Shown here one piece after another: positions 9,677 to 18,274 of a stretch of DNA of 64,000 nt (its first letter is position 1; each line of letters begins with the position of its first letter). The stretch spans positions 1 through 64,000 of the forward strand of contig DASZZH010000025.1 of NCBI GenBank assembly GCA_035543335.1, written 5' to 3'. The stretch comes from Burkholderiales bacterium (GTDB lineage Bacteria > Pseudomonadota > Gammaproteobacteria > Burkholderiales > JAHFRG01). The notes under the pieces are model-generated. The model was not told the origin of the DNA and did no database searches. It saw only the letters and a list, made by a program, of their open reading frames with translations. The position numbers and the translations under genes were made by a program.

Positions 9677-11002
9677 TTGGCTACTAACGATTCGATGCTC
9701 GGCATGTACAGCAAGATGGGGGACTTGAAAAAGCGCCTCCTGTTTCTGCTGGGCGCCCTCGTGGTGTATCGTATCGGCACGCACATTCCGGTGCCCGGCA
9801 TTGACCCGGTGCATCTGGCCGACTTGTTCCGCTCGCAGCAAGGCGGCATCCTCGGCATGTTTAACGTATTTTCGGGCGGGGCGCTGTCGCGTTTCACCAT
9901 TCTCGCGCTGGGGATACTGCCGTACATTTCTTCCTCCATCATCATGCAGTTGATGACAGTGGTGTCGCCTACGCTCGAGGCGCTGAAAAAAGAGGGTGAA
10001 TCGGGGCGGCGCAAAATTACGCAATACACCCGCTACGGCACGGTGCTGCTGGCGCTGTTCCAGGGCATGGGCATTTCGATTGCGCTGGAGCATCAACCGG
10101 GCCTGGTGCTGGAGCCGGGATTGATGTTCAGGCTCATCACCATGGTGACGCTGGTGACCGGCACGATGTTCCTAATGTGGCTGGGCGAGCAGATCACCGA
10201 GCGCGGCATCGGCAACGGCATTTCGCTGATTATTTTCGCCGGCATCGCGGCGGGCCTGCCGCACGCGGTGGGCGGCACGCTGGAACTCACGCGCACCGGC
10301 GCGTTTGCGATTCCATTCGTGCTGGTGTTGTTCGCGGCCGTGATTGCGGTGACGGGGCTGGTGGTGTTTGTGGAACGCGGCCAGCGCAAGATTCTGGTGA
10401 ATTACGCCAAGCGCCAGGTGGGGCGCAAGATTTACGGCGGGCAAAGCTCGCATTTGCCGCTGAAGCTCAACATGTCGGGGGTGATTCCGCCGATTTTCGC
10501 CTCCAGCATTATTTTGTTTCCGGCGACACTGGCGGGCTGGTTTGGCTCCAGCGAGAACATGACGTGGTTGCGCGATATCGGTGCGACCCTGCACCCGGGG
10601 CAGCCGGTTTACGTGCTGCTGTATGCGGCGGCGATTATCTTCTTCTGCTTTTTTTATACCGCGCTGGTGTTTAATCCGAAGGAGACCGCCGACAACCTGA
10701 AGAAAAGCGGGGCGTTTGTGCCGGGCATCCGGCCGGGCGAGCAGACCTCGCGCTTTATCGAACACATCATGGTGCGCCTGACTTTGGCGGGCGCGACTTA
10801 CGTGACTTTGGTGTGCCTGCTGCCGGAGTTTCTGATCGTGAAGTGGAACGTGCCGTTTTATTTCGGCGGCACGTCGCTCTTAATTATAGTGGTGGTGACC
10901 ATGGATTTCATGGCGCAGGTGCAGGCCTACATCATGTCCCATCAGTATGAGAGCCTGCTGAAGAAGGCCAATTTCAAGGGTGGCGGTTTTCCGGCGCGCT
11001 GA
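9677..11002 (+). CDS. secY: Preprotein translocase subunit SecY
   Basis: SecY (441 aa) is the channel-forming subunit of the Sec translocon in the inner membrane, with about ten transmembrane helices. Family marks include the periplasmic-loop sequence [10 protein letters not shown], the plug region and [18 protein letters not shown]. It starts with TTG at 9677, following an AGAGG ribosome site; no ATG gives the conserved N terminus. Usual last large gene of the spc operon. Confidence 0.96.
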   Translation: MATNDSMLGMYSKMGDLKKRLLFLLGALVVYRIGTHIPVPGIDPVHLADLFRSQQGGILGMFNVFSGGALSRFTILALGILPYISSSIIMQLMTVVSPTLEALKKEGESGRRKITQYTRYGTVLLALFQGMGISIALEHQPGLVLEPGLMFRLITMVTLVTGTMFLMWLGEQITERGIGNGISLIIFAGIAAGLPHAVGGTLELTRTGAFAIPFVLVLFAAVIAVTGLVVFVERGQRKILVNYAKRQVGRKIYGGQSSHLPLKLNMSGVIPPIFASSIILFPATLAGWFGSSENMTWLRDIGATLHPGQPVYVLLYAAAIIFFCFFYTALVFNPKETADNLKKSGAFVPGIRPGEQTSRFIEHIMVRLTLAGATYVTLVCLLPEFLIVKWNVPFYFGGTSLLIIVVVTMDFMAQVQAYIMSHQYESLLKKANFKGGGFPAR

Positions 11003-11049
11003 CCTCGGATAAGGAAGGATGATTAAACTCGGGTCACGGATAAACGAGT

Positions 11050-11141
11050 ATTTTGCGGCAAGACAAGGCGCGAGTTTTTTTGCGAGCGACGCATACTCGA
11101 AGTATGTAAGCGACGCAAAAAAACGGAGCAACGCGGTATTG
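11050..11141 (+). repeat. Dispersed ~92-bp repeat, left copy beside infA
   Basis: The block has GACAAGGCGCGAG on the left, a 15-bp centre CATACTCGAAGTATG (11092-11106) that is palindromic, and AAGCGACGC-A-rich-GAGCAACGC on the right. An inverted copy lies at 11404-11501 on the other side of infA. It fills most of the 163-nt secY-infA gap. Confidence 0.85.
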
Positions 11142-11165
11142 GCGCATAAAGACGAAGTTTAGCCC

Positions 11166-11384
11166 ATGGCGAAGGAAGAAACGATACAGATGCAGGGGGA
11201 GATCATGGAGAACCTCCCCAACGCCACGTTCCGGGTGAAACTTGAAAACGGCCATGTCGTGCTGGGGCATATTTCCGGCAAGATGCGCATGCATTACATC
11301 CGCATCCTGCCGGGCGATAAAGTGACGGTGGAATTGACGCCCTACGATTTGACTAAGGCACGGATTGTATTCCGCGCCAAGTAA
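11166..11384 (+). CDS. infA: Translation initiation factor IF-1
   Basis: IF-1 (72 aa) is an OB-fold factor that blocks the A site during initiation. [20 protein letters not shown] and the [20 protein letters not shown] segment are diagnostic. It lies between secY and rpmJ, a common betaproteobacterial arrangement. It is bracketed by inverted copies of one repeat, which end about 25 nt before the start and begin about 20 nt after the stop. Confidence 0.97.
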   Translation: MAKEETIQMQGEIMENLPNATFRVKLENGHVVLGHISGKMRMHYIRILPGDKVTVELTPYDLTKARIVFRAK

Positions 11385-11403
11385 GGAGGCTGCTAAACAT
11401 TGC

Positions 11404-11501
11404 CTGCCGATACTGCGTTGCTCGGTTTTTTTACGTCGCTTACATACTTCCAATGTATGCGGCGCTAGTAAAAAACCTCGCGCCTTGTCTCGACGCAAAA
11501 T
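11404..11501 (-). repeat. Dispersed ~92-bp repeat, inverted copy after infA
   Basis: Read on the minus strand, this block aligns with 11050-11141 at roughly 80 percent identity by eye. It shares the GACAAGGCGCGAG segment, the AAGTATGTAAGCGACG centre and the GAGCAACGC end. A transcript covering both copies could fold into a long stem enclosing infA. Confidence 0.85.
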
Positions 11502-11544
11502 GCTGGTTTATCAGACCCCTTACTAGACTGTTAAGGAGTGAAAG

Positions 11545-11658
11545 ATGAAAGTACAAGCTTCGGTGAAAAAGATGTGCCGCAAGTGCAAGATCGTCCGGCG
11601 CAAGCGCGTGGTGCGCGTGATTTGCTCGGATCCGCGGCATAAGCAGCGTCAGGGGTAG
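11545..11658 (+). CDS. rpmJ: 50S ribosomal protein L36, zinc-binding form
   Basis: A 37-codon gene reading [20 protein letters not shown] at its start. Cys11, Cys14, Cys27 and His32 form the zinc ribbon of the C-plus type of L36. A strong ribosome site (AAGGAG) precedes the ATG. It sits in the standard place between infA and rpsM. Confidence 0.95.
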   Translation: MKVQASVKKMCRKCKIVRRKRVVRVICSDPRHKQRQG

Positions 11659-11687
11659 TTGAACAATATGACGATTAACCTTATAAT
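11659..11687 (+). promoter_or_regulatory. Sigma70-type promoter ahead of rpsM (alpha operon)
   Basis: TTGAAC (11659-11664), a 17-nt spacer and a perfect TATAAT (11682-11687) begin immediately after the rpmJ stop. The predicted start site is near 11694, about 20 nt before the rpsM ATG. It would drive rpsM-rpsK-rpsD-rpoA-rplQ. Confidence 0.7.
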
Positions 11688-11714
11688 TTCACGCTTTTAT
11701 TTTTTGAGGACGCC

Positions 11715-12101
11715 ATGGCCCGTATTGGAGGCGTAAACATACCGAATCACCAGCATGCGGAAGTCGCGCTGACCGCGATTTACGGCATCGGCCGTTCGCG
11801 GGCGCAGAAAATCTGCGCCGCCGCGGGTATTACTCTTTCCGCCAAGATCAAGGACCTGTCCGATGCCGAGATGGACAAGCTGCGCGAGCAGGTGGGCAAG
11901 CACACGGTCGAGGGCGACCTGCGCCGCGAAGTGTCGATGAACATCAAGCGGCTGATTGACCTTGGCTGCTACCGCGGCGTGCGTCACAAGCGGGGGCTCC
12001 CGGTGCGCGGCCAGCGCACGCGCACCAACGCGCGCACCCGCAAGGGCCCGCGCAAAGCCGTGCGGCTCGCCAAAGCCCCAACCGAAACCGGCAAAAACTG
12101 A
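11715..12101 (+). CDS. rpsM: 30S ribosomal protein S13
   Basis: S13 (128 aa) of the 30S head bridges to the 50S and touches P-site t[23 protein letters not shown] and the [20 protein letters not shown] tail identify it. It is slightly longer than usual because of a C-terminal extension. First gene of the alpha operon, close behind its promoter. Confidence 0.97.
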   Translation: MARIGGVNIPNHQHAEVALTAIYGIGRSRAQKICAAAGITLSAKIKDLSDAEMDKLREQVGKHTVEGDLRREVSMNIKRLIDLGCYRGVRHKRGLPVRGQRTRTNARTRKGPRKAVRLAKAPTETGKN

Positions 12102-12113
12102 GGAAAACGCTAA

Positions 12114-12506
12114 ATGGTAACTAAGACCAACGTCAGGGTGCGCAAGAAGGTGAAGAAAAACGTGGCGGAAGGCATTGCCTACATCCACGCCTCGTTCAAC
12201 AATACCATCGTCACCATCACCGACCGCCAGGGCAACGCCTTGGCATGGGCGACTTCGGGCGCCGCCGGCTTCAAGGGCTCGCGCAAGAGCACGCCGTTCG
12301 CCGCGCAGGTGGCGGCCGAGCAGGCCGGACGCGCCGCACTGGAATGCGGCGTGAAGAACCTCGAAGTGCGCATCAAGGGCCCCGGCCCGGGACGCGAATC
12401 CGCCGTACGGGCGCTCAACGCCGTAGGCTTCAAGATCACCAGCATCTCCGACGTGACCCCGGTGCCGCACAACGGCTGCCGGCCGCCGAAGAAGCGCCGC
12501 ATCTAA
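12114..12506 (+). CDS. rpsK: 30S ribosomal protein S11
   Basis: S11 (130 aa) of the 30S platform. [20 protein letters not shown] and the C-terminal [18 protein letters not shown] signature are clear. It follows rpsM by 12 nt. Confidence 0.97.
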   Translation: MVTKTNVRVRKKVKKNVAEGIAYIHASFNNTIVTITDRQGNALAWATSGAAGFKGSRKSTPFAAQVAAEQAGRAALECGVKNLEVRIKGPGPGRESAVRALNAVGFKITSISDVTPVPHNGCRPPKKRRI

Positions 12507-12519
12507 ATCAGGAAAAATT

Positions 12520-13146
12520 ATGGCCCGAAATCTCGATCCAAAATGCCGCCAGTGCCGCCGCGAAGGCGAGAAGCTGTTTTTGAAGGGCGAAAAATGCTTC
12601 ACCGACAAGTGCTCGATTGAGCGCAGGAGCTACGCCCCCGGCCAGCACGGCCAGAGAAACATGCGGCTTTCCGGTTACGCCGTGCAATTGCGCGAGAAGC
12701 AGAAGCTGCGCCGCATTTACGGTTTGCTCGAACGCCAGTTCCGCAACACCTATCAGGAAGCCGAGCGCCGCAAGGGCGTCACCGGCGAGACGCTGTTGCA
12801 GCTTTTGGAGTCGCGGCTGGACACCGCCTCATATCGAATGGGTTTTGGCGCTTCGCGCAGCGAGGCGCGCCAGATCGTGCGCCACAACGGCGTTCGGGTG
12901 AACGGCAAGCGCGTCAATATTCCGTCCTTCCAGCTGCGTCCCGGCGATGTGGTCGAGGTGGCCGAGAAAGCGAAGGGGCAGCTGCGCATCAAGGGTTCGC
13001 TGGAAGCCGCCGAAGCGCGCGGTTTTCCCCAGTGGCTGGAAGTGGATGTAAAGAGCTTTAAGGGCGTATTCAAGGCCAAGCCGCAGCGTACCGAGCTGCC
13101 GTCGACCATCAACGAAAGCTTGGTCGTCGAATTGTATTCGAAGTAG
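12520..13146 (+). CDS. rpsD: 30S ribosomal protein S4, zinc-binding form
   Basis: S4 (208 aa) initiates 30S assembly and in E. coli represses the alpha operon. Cys9, Cys12, Cys26 and Cys31 form an N-terminal zinc knuckle, unlike the zinc-free E. coli protein. The S4 RNA-binding domain ([20 protein letters not shown], then [13 protein letters not shown]) follows. A 539-bp inverted-repeat element starts at the first base after its stop. Confidence 0.97.
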   Translation: MARNLDPKCRQCRREGEKLFLKGEKCFTDKCSIERRSYAPGQHGQRNMRLSGYAVQLREKQKLRRIYGLLERQFRNTYQEAERRKGVTGETLLQLLESRLDTASYRMGFGASRSEARQIVRHNGVRVNGKRVNIPSFQLRPGDVVEVAEKAKGQLRIKGSLEAAEARGFPQWLEVDVKSFKGVFKAKPQRTELPSTINESLVVELYSK

Positions 13147-13685
13147 GGAACCTCTAATTAAACCCCGCGTGGCCACGACGACGGCTCGGCGGGATGCCAT
13201 GCTAAGGAGCGAGGAAGAAATTGTGGTTACTCCCACTATGACGACGAGCGACGCCACAGGGCGCCTGCGAGCGCCCCGGACTCGGACTCGCGCAGCGTGG
13301 AGCGGGAAGGGGCGCAAGCTGCCGCAAGAGACCGCGTTAAATGGGGCGCTCATGCTGCCGCTCCCGCACTCCAAGCTTCGCTCACCGTGTCGCGGCAGCC
13401 CCGTCCCATCCGGGTTGCGGCCTGATTCGGCGGCGCGCCGGAACGCGGAGCAGGTCCCGCGCGCGAAACGCGTGGATGCGACCGTGCAGGTGCGCAGAAG
13501 CGACCGCTTGATCCGGCGCGCACATCCCGCTGCGCTGCGCACGTACCGAGGCGCCACGCTTCGCGATCGCGCTTTGGCGCGCGGCTCGGTCGTAGGCCAT
13601 ACTATACTGGCCCTTCGTCGCGCTTCGCGCCATCATCCGAATCGGGCCAGCAACGCGGCTCACGAGGGATTTAATTAGAGGTTCC
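13147..13685. mobile_element. 539-bp non-coding element with 20-bp terminal inverted repeats
   Basis: The ends are 13147-13166 and 13666-13685. They are inverted repeats matching at 19 of 20 bases, with the outer sequence GGAACCTCTAATTAAA. The element fills nearly all of the 557-nt rpsD-rpoA gap, which is normally short. It holds no convincing gene: the 169-codon frame inside is low-complexity and resembles no family I know. It contains a 128-bp block found again at 16122-16249. No target-site duplication was found. A MITE-like origin is inferred. Confidence 0.75.
13271..13398 (+). repeat. 128-bp dispersed repeat, copy 1
   Basis: This block, starting GCGCCCCGGACTCGGACTCG and ending GTGTCGCGGCAG, aligns without gaps with 16122-16249, differing at about ten positions. 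It contains inverse pieces (GCGCCCC and GGGGCGC) that could pair. It lies inside the rpsD-rpoA element. Confidence 0.85.
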
Positions 13686-13703
13686 AATCAAGAGGGTTTA
13701 GCC

Positions 13704-14684
13704 ATGCAAAGCAGCGCTTTTCTCAAGCCGCGTATCATCGACGTGCAAACCGTTTCACCCTTGCATGCCAAAGTGACCATGGAACCGTTCGAGCGCGGTT
13801 ATGGCCATACCTTGGGCAATGCCCTGCGCCGCATCCTGCTGTCTTCGATGCCGGGTTTTGCGCCGACCGAAGTGACCATCAATAGCGTGCTGCACGAGTA
13901 CTCCACCCTCGACGGCGTTCAGGAAGACGTGGTGGACCTCCTGCTCAATCTCAAGGGCATCGTGCTGAAACTGCACAACCGCAGTGAAGCCATGCTGACG
14001 CTGAAAAAACACGGCGAAGGCTTGGTGACCGCCGGTGACATCGAAGGCGGGCACGATGTGGAAATCGTCAATCCGAACCACGTGATTGCGCATCTCTCGC
14101 CGGGCGGCAAGGTCGACATGCAAATCAAGGTGGAAATGGGGCGCGGCTACGTGCCGGGAACCGTGCGGCAATTACCGGAGGAAAAGCGCAAGATCGGCAA
14201 CATCGTGCTCGATGCCTCGTTCAGCCCGGTGCGCCGCGTGAGCTATTCGGTGGAAAGCGCGCGCGTCGAGCAGCGTACCGACCTCGACAAGCTGATCATC
14301 GACATCGAAACCAACGGCGCCATCGATCCCGAAGAGGCGATTCGCTACGCCGCGCGCATTCTGGTAGACCAGCTTTCGGTGTTCGCCGATCTCAAGGGCA
14401 CCACCTTTGAAATCGAGCAGCCGAAAGCGCCGCAGGTGGATCCGATTCTGCTGCGCCCGGTGGACGATCTGGAGCTTACCGTGCGTTCCGCGAATTGCTT
14501 GAAGGCGGAAAACATTTATTACATCGGCGACCTGATTCAGCGCAGCGAAACCGAGTTGCTGAAGACCCCCAATCTCGGTCGCAAGTCGCTCAACGAAATC
14601 AAGGAAGTCCTGGCTTCGCGCGGACTCACGCTCGGCATGAAGCTGGAGAACTGGCCGCCGGCGGGGCTGGAAAACAAGGGATAA
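13704..14684 (+). CDS. rpoA: RNA polymerase subunit alpha
   Basis: The alpha subunit (326 aa) starts polymerase assembly and contacts activators and UP elements. The N-terminal domain shows [20 protein letters not shown]; the C-terminal domain shows [20 protein letters not shown]-type residues and [19 protein letters not shown]. It is preceded by AGAGGG and separated from rpsD by an inserted element, so its expression may depend on read-through of that element. Confidence 0.98.
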   Translation: MQSSAFLKPRIIDVQTVSPLHAKVTMEPFERGYGHTLGNALRRILLSSMPGFAPTEVTINSVLHEYSTLDGVQEDVVDLLLNLKGIVLKLHNRSEAMLTLKKHGEGLVTAGDIEGGHDVEIVNPNHVIAHLSPGGKVDMQIKVEMGRGYVPGTVRQLPEEKRKIGNIVLDASFSPVRRVSYSVESARVEQRTDLDKLIIDIETNGAIDPEEAIRYAARILVDQLSVFADLKGTTFEIEQPKAPQVDPILLRPVDDLELTVRSANCLKAENIYYIGDLIQRSETELLKTPNLGRKSLNEIKEVLASRGLTLGMKLENWPPAGLENKG

Positions 14685-14687
14685 ATC

Positions 14688-15098
14688 ATGCGCCACCGTC
14701 AAGGACTGAGAAAGCTCAACCGCACCTCCAGCCACCGGCTGGCGATGCTGCGCAACATGACCAATTCGCTGTTGCGCTTCGAGACCATCAAAACCACTCT
14801 GCCCAAGGCCAAGGAACTGCGCCGCGTGGCCGAGCCGCTGATTACGCTGGGCAAGAAGCCGACGCTCGCCAACCGGCGCCTGGCCTACAATCGCCTGCGC
14901 GACCGCGAAATCGTGGCCAAGCTTTTCGACGAACTCGGCCCGCGCTACGCCAAACGCAACGGCGGCTATCTACGCATCCTCAAGTACGGCTTTCGCGTGG
15001 GCGACAGCGCCCCGATGGCCCTGGTGCAGCTCATGGACCAGCCGGAGCCCGTGGCCGGATCCAAGACCGAGCCCAAGGCCGGGAAAGCCAAATCCTAA
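14688..15098 (+). CDS. rplQ: 50S ribosomal protein L17
   Basis: L17 (136 aa) near the tunnel exit. [20 protein letters not shown] and the [20 protein letters not shown] region are typical. The tail is slightly extended and Lys-rich. It starts three bases after rpoA, is the last gene of the alpha operon, and is followed by a terminator. Confidence 0.97.
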   Translation: MRHRQGLRKLNRTSSHRLAMLRNMTNSLLRFETIKTTLPKAKELRRVAEPLITLGKKPTLANRRLAYNRLRDREIVAKLFDELGPRYAKRNGGYLRILKYGFRVGDSAPMALVQLMDQPEPVAGSKTEPKAGKAKS

Positions 15099-15122
15099 GC
15101 GCCCTGTGCGGTCTCCATTTGA

Positions 15123-15150
15123 AAAGCCCGGCCCACCGGGCTTTATTATT
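15123..15150 (+). terminator. Rho-independent terminator after rplQ
   Basis: A 9-bp perfect stem (AAAGCCCGG / CCGGGCTTT, 15123-15131 and 15136-15144) with a 4-nt loop is followed by a T-rich run. It closes the ribosomal protein region. Confidence 0.85.
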
Positions 15151-15156
15151 TACTTT

Positions 15157-15239
15157 ACCGCGGAGGCGCGGAGACGCAGAGAGAATTCTCGAAGATTCTA
15201 AAATTCATTAAAACCTCTGTGCCTCTGCGTCTCTGTGGT
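15157..15239. repeat. Hairpin with arms of GCRGAG-type octamers
   Basis: The left arm 15157-15182 and right arm 15214-15239 are inverse copies, each built of about three octamers of the form GC(A/G)GAGnn. Most differences between the arms still allow G-U pairs in RNA. The right arm reaches into the region just ahead of the next gene. Confidence 0.75.
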
Positions 15240-15261
15240 GAAGAGGTTTAAAATTATTTTC

Positions 15262-15990
15262 ATGATCATCCTGTTTTCCGATTTCGGCGCGCGCGACCTC
15301 TACGTAGGGCAGGTGAAAGGCGTGCTGCATCAGTACGCACCCAATGTGCCGCAGATTGATTTGCTGCACGATGCGCCGGCGTTCAACGTCAAGGCCGGCG
15401 CGCACCTGCTGGCGGCCTTGTCGCAGCCCTTTCCGCCGGGAAGCGTGTTTCTCGCCGTGGTCGATCCCGGCGTGGGGACCCCACGCGACGCGGTGGCGAT
15501 GGAGGCCGACGGCAGATGGTTTGTCGGGCCCGACAACGGCCTGCTTTCCGTGCTGGCGGCGAGAGCGGAAAAACCCCGCTTCTGGCACATCTCCTGGCGG
15601 CCGGCCAATCTCTCCAGTGCCTTTCACGGGCGTGACCTCTTTGCGCCGATCGCGGCGCTGGTTGCCGTAGGCAATTTTCCAAACGACAAGGCCGAGGAAA
15701 TCCGCTCGCTGCAAGTGCGGCTCGGCGCACAGGATCTTCCCGAAATCATTTACATCGATCATTACGGCAACGCCATGAGCGGCCTGCGCGCGAAATCTCT
15801 CACGCTTGATGCTCAACTGCTGGTGAACGGGGGCCGTTTGAAGCGCGCCAAGGTGTTTGCAGAGGTTCCGAGCGGGACGCCGCTCTGGTATGAGAACTGT
15901 CTTGGACTTGCGGAGATTGCCGTGAACACCGGCAGCGCGGCAGAGCGACTCGATTTGGAAATCGGTGACAAAATTGAATTGGTGGCGTGA
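15262..15990 (+). CDS. SAM hydroxide adenosyltransferase family protein (DUF62)
   Basis: A 242-aa protein of the DUF62 / SAM hydrolase family, related to fluorinase and chlorinase. Members I know use hydroxide to split S-adenosylmethionine into adenosine and methionine. Family marks are the N-terminal LFSDFG, the VVDPGVG loop, FVGPDNGLL and the later IDHYGN segment, which carry the substrate-site residues. The ATG at 15262 gives the family-typical start MIILFSDFG. It stands alone after the ribosomal cluster, and its role in the cell is unknown. Confidence 0.85.
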   Translation: MIILFSDFGARDLYVGQVKGVLHQYAPNVPQIDLLHDAPAFNVKAGAHLLAALSQPFPPGSVFLAVVDPGVGTPRDAVAMEADGRWFVGPDNGLLSVLAARAEKPRFWHISWRPANLSSAFHGRDLFAPIAALVAVGNFPNDKAEEIRSLQVRLGAQDLPEIIYIDHYGNAMSGLRAKSLTLDAQLLVNGGRLKRAKVFAEVPSGTPLWYENCLGLAEIAVNTGSAAERLDLEIGDKIELVA

Positions 15991-16009
15991 GCGTGATTAA
16001 ACAATAACC

Positions 16010-16030
16010 CCCTCTCCCTCAGGGAGAGGG
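16010..16030. repeat. CCCTCTCCCT hairpin downstream of the DUF62 gene
   Basis: Ten bases and their exact inverse complement are separated by one base. It is followed by GGGTGAGGG-like sequence, not by a T run, so it is a dispersed hairpin repeat and not a standard terminator, although it could stabilise the upstream mRNA. Confidence 0.6.
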
Positions 16031-16090
16031 CCAGGGTGAGGGTAGGGGTGAGCGGAAAAGCCTAAATTCGCCGGTGGCAGACCGGCGGCT

Positions 16091-16112
16091 GGTTACTTTT
16101 TAAAAAGTAACC
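16091..16112. repeat. Perfect 22-bp palindrome
   Basis: GGTTACTTTTT is followed directly by its reverse complement. The palindrome lies just outside the left edge of the second 128-bp repeat. It could be a protein-binding site or part of a repeat unit; nothing shows which. Confidence 0.7.
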
Positions 16113-16121
16113 AAAAAGAAG

Positions 16122-16249
16122 GCGCCCCGGACTCGGACTCGCGTAGCGTGGAGCGGGAAGGGGCGCAAGCTGCCGCAAGTAGCACTGTTAAACGGGGCGC
16201 TCATGCTGCCGCTCCCGCACCCCAAGCTTCGCTGACCGTGTCGCGGCAG
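16122..16249 (+). repeat. 128-bp dispersed repeat, copy 2
   Basis: Gapless match to 13271-13398 with about ten differences. The flanks differ from those of copy 1: a palindrome precedes it and no GGAACCTCT-type inverted repeat follows. The 128-bp block is therefore an independent module. Confidence 0.85.
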
Positions 16250-16396
16250 CAAATGCCTCGGGAGGGAGATGTTTTTTTAACGGCTTTTGTCCCATCTCCG
16301 CACAAGACTGTGCTTACTGTGATTCGAGGCATCCCGCGCTGCTCGGTGGCTCACAGGGGATAATAAAAGCGAGCATGTTGGGACAATTACGGCAAA

Positions 16397-16954
16397 ATGA
16401 GCAAGGAATCGCTTACCACCTGGACCATTGGCCACGGCACCCGCAGCGGCGATGAATTGGTGCAGATGTTGCAGGAAGCGGACGTGCAATGCCTGGTGGA
16501 CGTTAGAAGCTATCCCGGCTCGCGCCGCAATCCGCAATTTTCCCGCGAACAACTTGCCTCTTTGCTCGCCAATCACGGCATCAAATATAAATGGGAAGGC
16601 GAAGGGCTGGGCGGTTTTCGCAAAGCCCGTCCAGATTCAAAACATGTTGCATTGAGAAGCGAAGGCTTTCGCGGTTACGCCGACTACATGGAATCGGCGG
16701 AATTCAAGCAAGCCATCGAGTTTTTAATCGAGCAAGCGCAACAAACCAAAATTGCTTACATGTGCGCGGAGCGGTTGCCCTGGCAATGCCATCGCAATCT
16801 GATTTCGGATTACCTGGTGATGCGCGGCGTTAAAGTCATTCATCTTGTTGCTCAAGGCAAAACGCAGGAGCACATGCTCAACCCAATCACCCGCATTCAA
16901 AATGATATCTTGATCTACGACGGTAAGACGCAGTTGAATCTTGAACCTTTTTAG
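16397..16954 (+). CDS. DUF488 family protein
   Basis: A 185-aa protein of the DUF488 family, function unknown. Hallmarks are the N-terminal TIGHGTRSGDELVQML, the VDVRSYPGSRRNPQF segment, YKWEGEGLGGFRK and the conserved cysteine motif AERLPWQCHRNLISDYL. The chemistry is not established; the conserved CxH region suggests a metal- or nucleic-acid-related role, which is only a guess. It is convergent with gckA. Confidence 0.85.
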   Translation: MSKESLTTWTIGHGTRSGDELVQMLQEADVQCLVDVRSYPGSRRNPQFSREQLASLLANHGIKYKWEGEGLGGFRKARPDSKHVALRSEGFRGYADYMESAEFKQAIEFLIEQAQQTKIAYMCAERLPWQCHRNLISDYLVMRGVKVIHLVAQGKTQEHMLNPITRIQNDILIYDGKTQLNLEPF

Positions 16955-16991
16955 CGGCGATTGCGCCGAGCATACCGCTCATGCCGGTATT

Positions 16992-18272
16992 CTACAAAAC
17001 CAGAATTACGCGGATGTCGTTGACATTGGTGCGGGTGGGGCCGGTCACGACTAAATCTTCCAGGGCTTCGAAAAAGCTGTAACTGTCGTTATTGGCGAGG
17101 AGCTTCGCGGCTTTCACACCGCGATCGGCGGCGCGTTTCAGGGTGTCGGGGGTAATCAACGCGCCGGCATTATTTTCCGTCCCGTCCGAGCCGTCGGTGC
17201 CGCAGGAGAGCGCGTAAACATTTTCCATGCCGTTTAAATCCATGGTGAGCGAGAGCAGGAATTCGCTATTGCGCCCACCGCGCCCGCTGCCTTTCACCGT
17301 CACCGTGGTTTCTCCGCCTGAAATCAGCGCCACCGGCGGTTTCCACGGATGACCGTGCTTAAGGATTTGACGCGCCAGTCCGCCGAAAACTTTCGCGACT
17401 TCGCGCGCTTCACCGGTGATGGTATCTCCCAAAACCACCGCCTTTACACCTTGCTTGCGGAAGTATTTGGCCGCCGCGACCAGGGAATTGTGCGCCGTTG
17501 TAATCACTCGATTTTCCACTTTGCGGAAAATCGAATTTCCCGGTTTGGGGGTTTCTTCGAGCTTGCCCGCTTTGCCCTTTTGCAGAATGTCCATCACCGC
17601 CTTCGGCGCTTTGACCTGGTAGCGGGAAATTATCGCGAGCGCATCGTCGTAAGTCGTGGGATCGGGCGCGCAGGGGCCGGAAGCGATGTGGGTCGGATCA
17701 TCGCCGGTGACATCGGAAATGACGAGCGCGAGTACCGGCGCTTTGCAGGCCGCGGCCATTCTGCCGCCTTGAATGGCGGACAAATGCTTGCGCACGGTGT
17801 TGATTTCCTGAATTGTCGCGCCGCAGAGCAGTAATTCCTTGGTGACTGCTTTAAGGTCGGCCATCTCCAAGCCTGCAACTGGCAGGGACAGCAGGCTGGA
17901 GCCGCCGCCGCTGACTAAAGCCAGCAGCAAGTCGTTGGGCGTGAGCTTTTTGACTTCCTCGAAGATTTCCTTGGCCGCCGCTTCGCCGCTGGCGTCGGGA
18001 ATCGGATGCCCCGCCTCAACGACATTGATGCGTTTAGTTGGCAGACCATGGCCATAACGAGTAATCACCAAGCCGGAAAGAGGTTTGTTTTTCGGCCAGT
18101 GCTTTTCCACGGCGGAGGCCATGGAGGCCGCTGCTTTGCCCGCGCCCACCACCAGGGTGCGCCCCTTCGGCGGTTTGGGCAGATGGTGGGGAACAATTTG
18201 CAAGGGATCGGCAGCGGCCAGTGCCGCCTTGAAGCTGCCCAGCAAAAGCTTGCGCAGCGGGATTGAGGGCAT
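16992..18272 (-). CDS. gckA: Glycerate 2-kinase (MOFRL family)
   Basis: Phosphorylates D-glycerate to 2-phosphoglycerate (426 aa), the entry of the serine cycle and of glyoxylate-derived carbon into glycolysis. The N-terminal DUF4147 domain shows VVGAGKAAASMA, VSGGGSSLL and NTVRKHLSAIQGGRMA. The C-terminal MOFRL domain shows ISGGETTVTVKGSGRGGRN and SCGTDGSDGTENNAG. It begins two bases after the mtdB stop, so the two are probably one operon, which supports a C1 role over simple glycerate use. Confidence 0.9.
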   Translation of the reverse strand: MPSIPLRKLLLGSFKAALAAADPLQIVPHHLPKPPKGRTLVVGAGKAAASMASAVEKHWPKNKPLSGLVITRYGHGLPTKRINVVEAGHPIPDASGEAAAKEIFEEVKKLTPNDLLLALVSGGGSSLLSLPVAGLEMADLKAVTKELLLCGATIQEINTVRKHLSAIQGGRMAAACKAPVLALVISDVTGDDPTHIASGPCAPDPTTYDDALAIISRYQVKAPKAVMDILQKGKAGKLEETPKPGNSIFRKVENRVITTAHNSLVAAAKYFRKQGVKAVVLGDTITGEAREVAKVFGGLARQILKHGHPWKPPVALISGGETTVTVKGSGRGGRNSEFLLSLTMDLNGMENVYALSCGTDGSDGTENNAGALITPDTLKRAADRGVKAAKLLANNDSYSFFEALEDLVVTGPTRTNVNDIRVILVL

Positions 18273-18274
18273 GG

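Larger units (their letters stand above)
15991..16396. other. Gene-free gap made of several repeats
   Basis: This 406-nt gap holds, in order, a CCCTCTCCCT / AGGGAGAGGG hairpin (16010-16030), a GGTGAGG-rich stretch, a perfect 22-bp palindrome (16091-16112) and the second 128-bp repeat copy (16122-16249). A weak inverse pair of ATGCCTCG / CGAGGCAT follows. No protein-coding frame in it looks real. Confidence 0.75.

Noticed and set aside
8435-10096. 553-codon minus-strand frame over rpsE-rpmD-rplO-secY
   Set aside because: His/Arg/Ala-rich composition is typical of the antisense of high-GC genes, and real conserved genes lie on the plus strand.
13169-13678. 169-codon open frame in the rpsD-rpoA element
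   Set aside because: It is bounded by the element ends, of low complexity and Arg/Ala/Ser-rich, without a ribosome site or family motif. It overlaps the dispersed repeat, which is non-coding at its other site.
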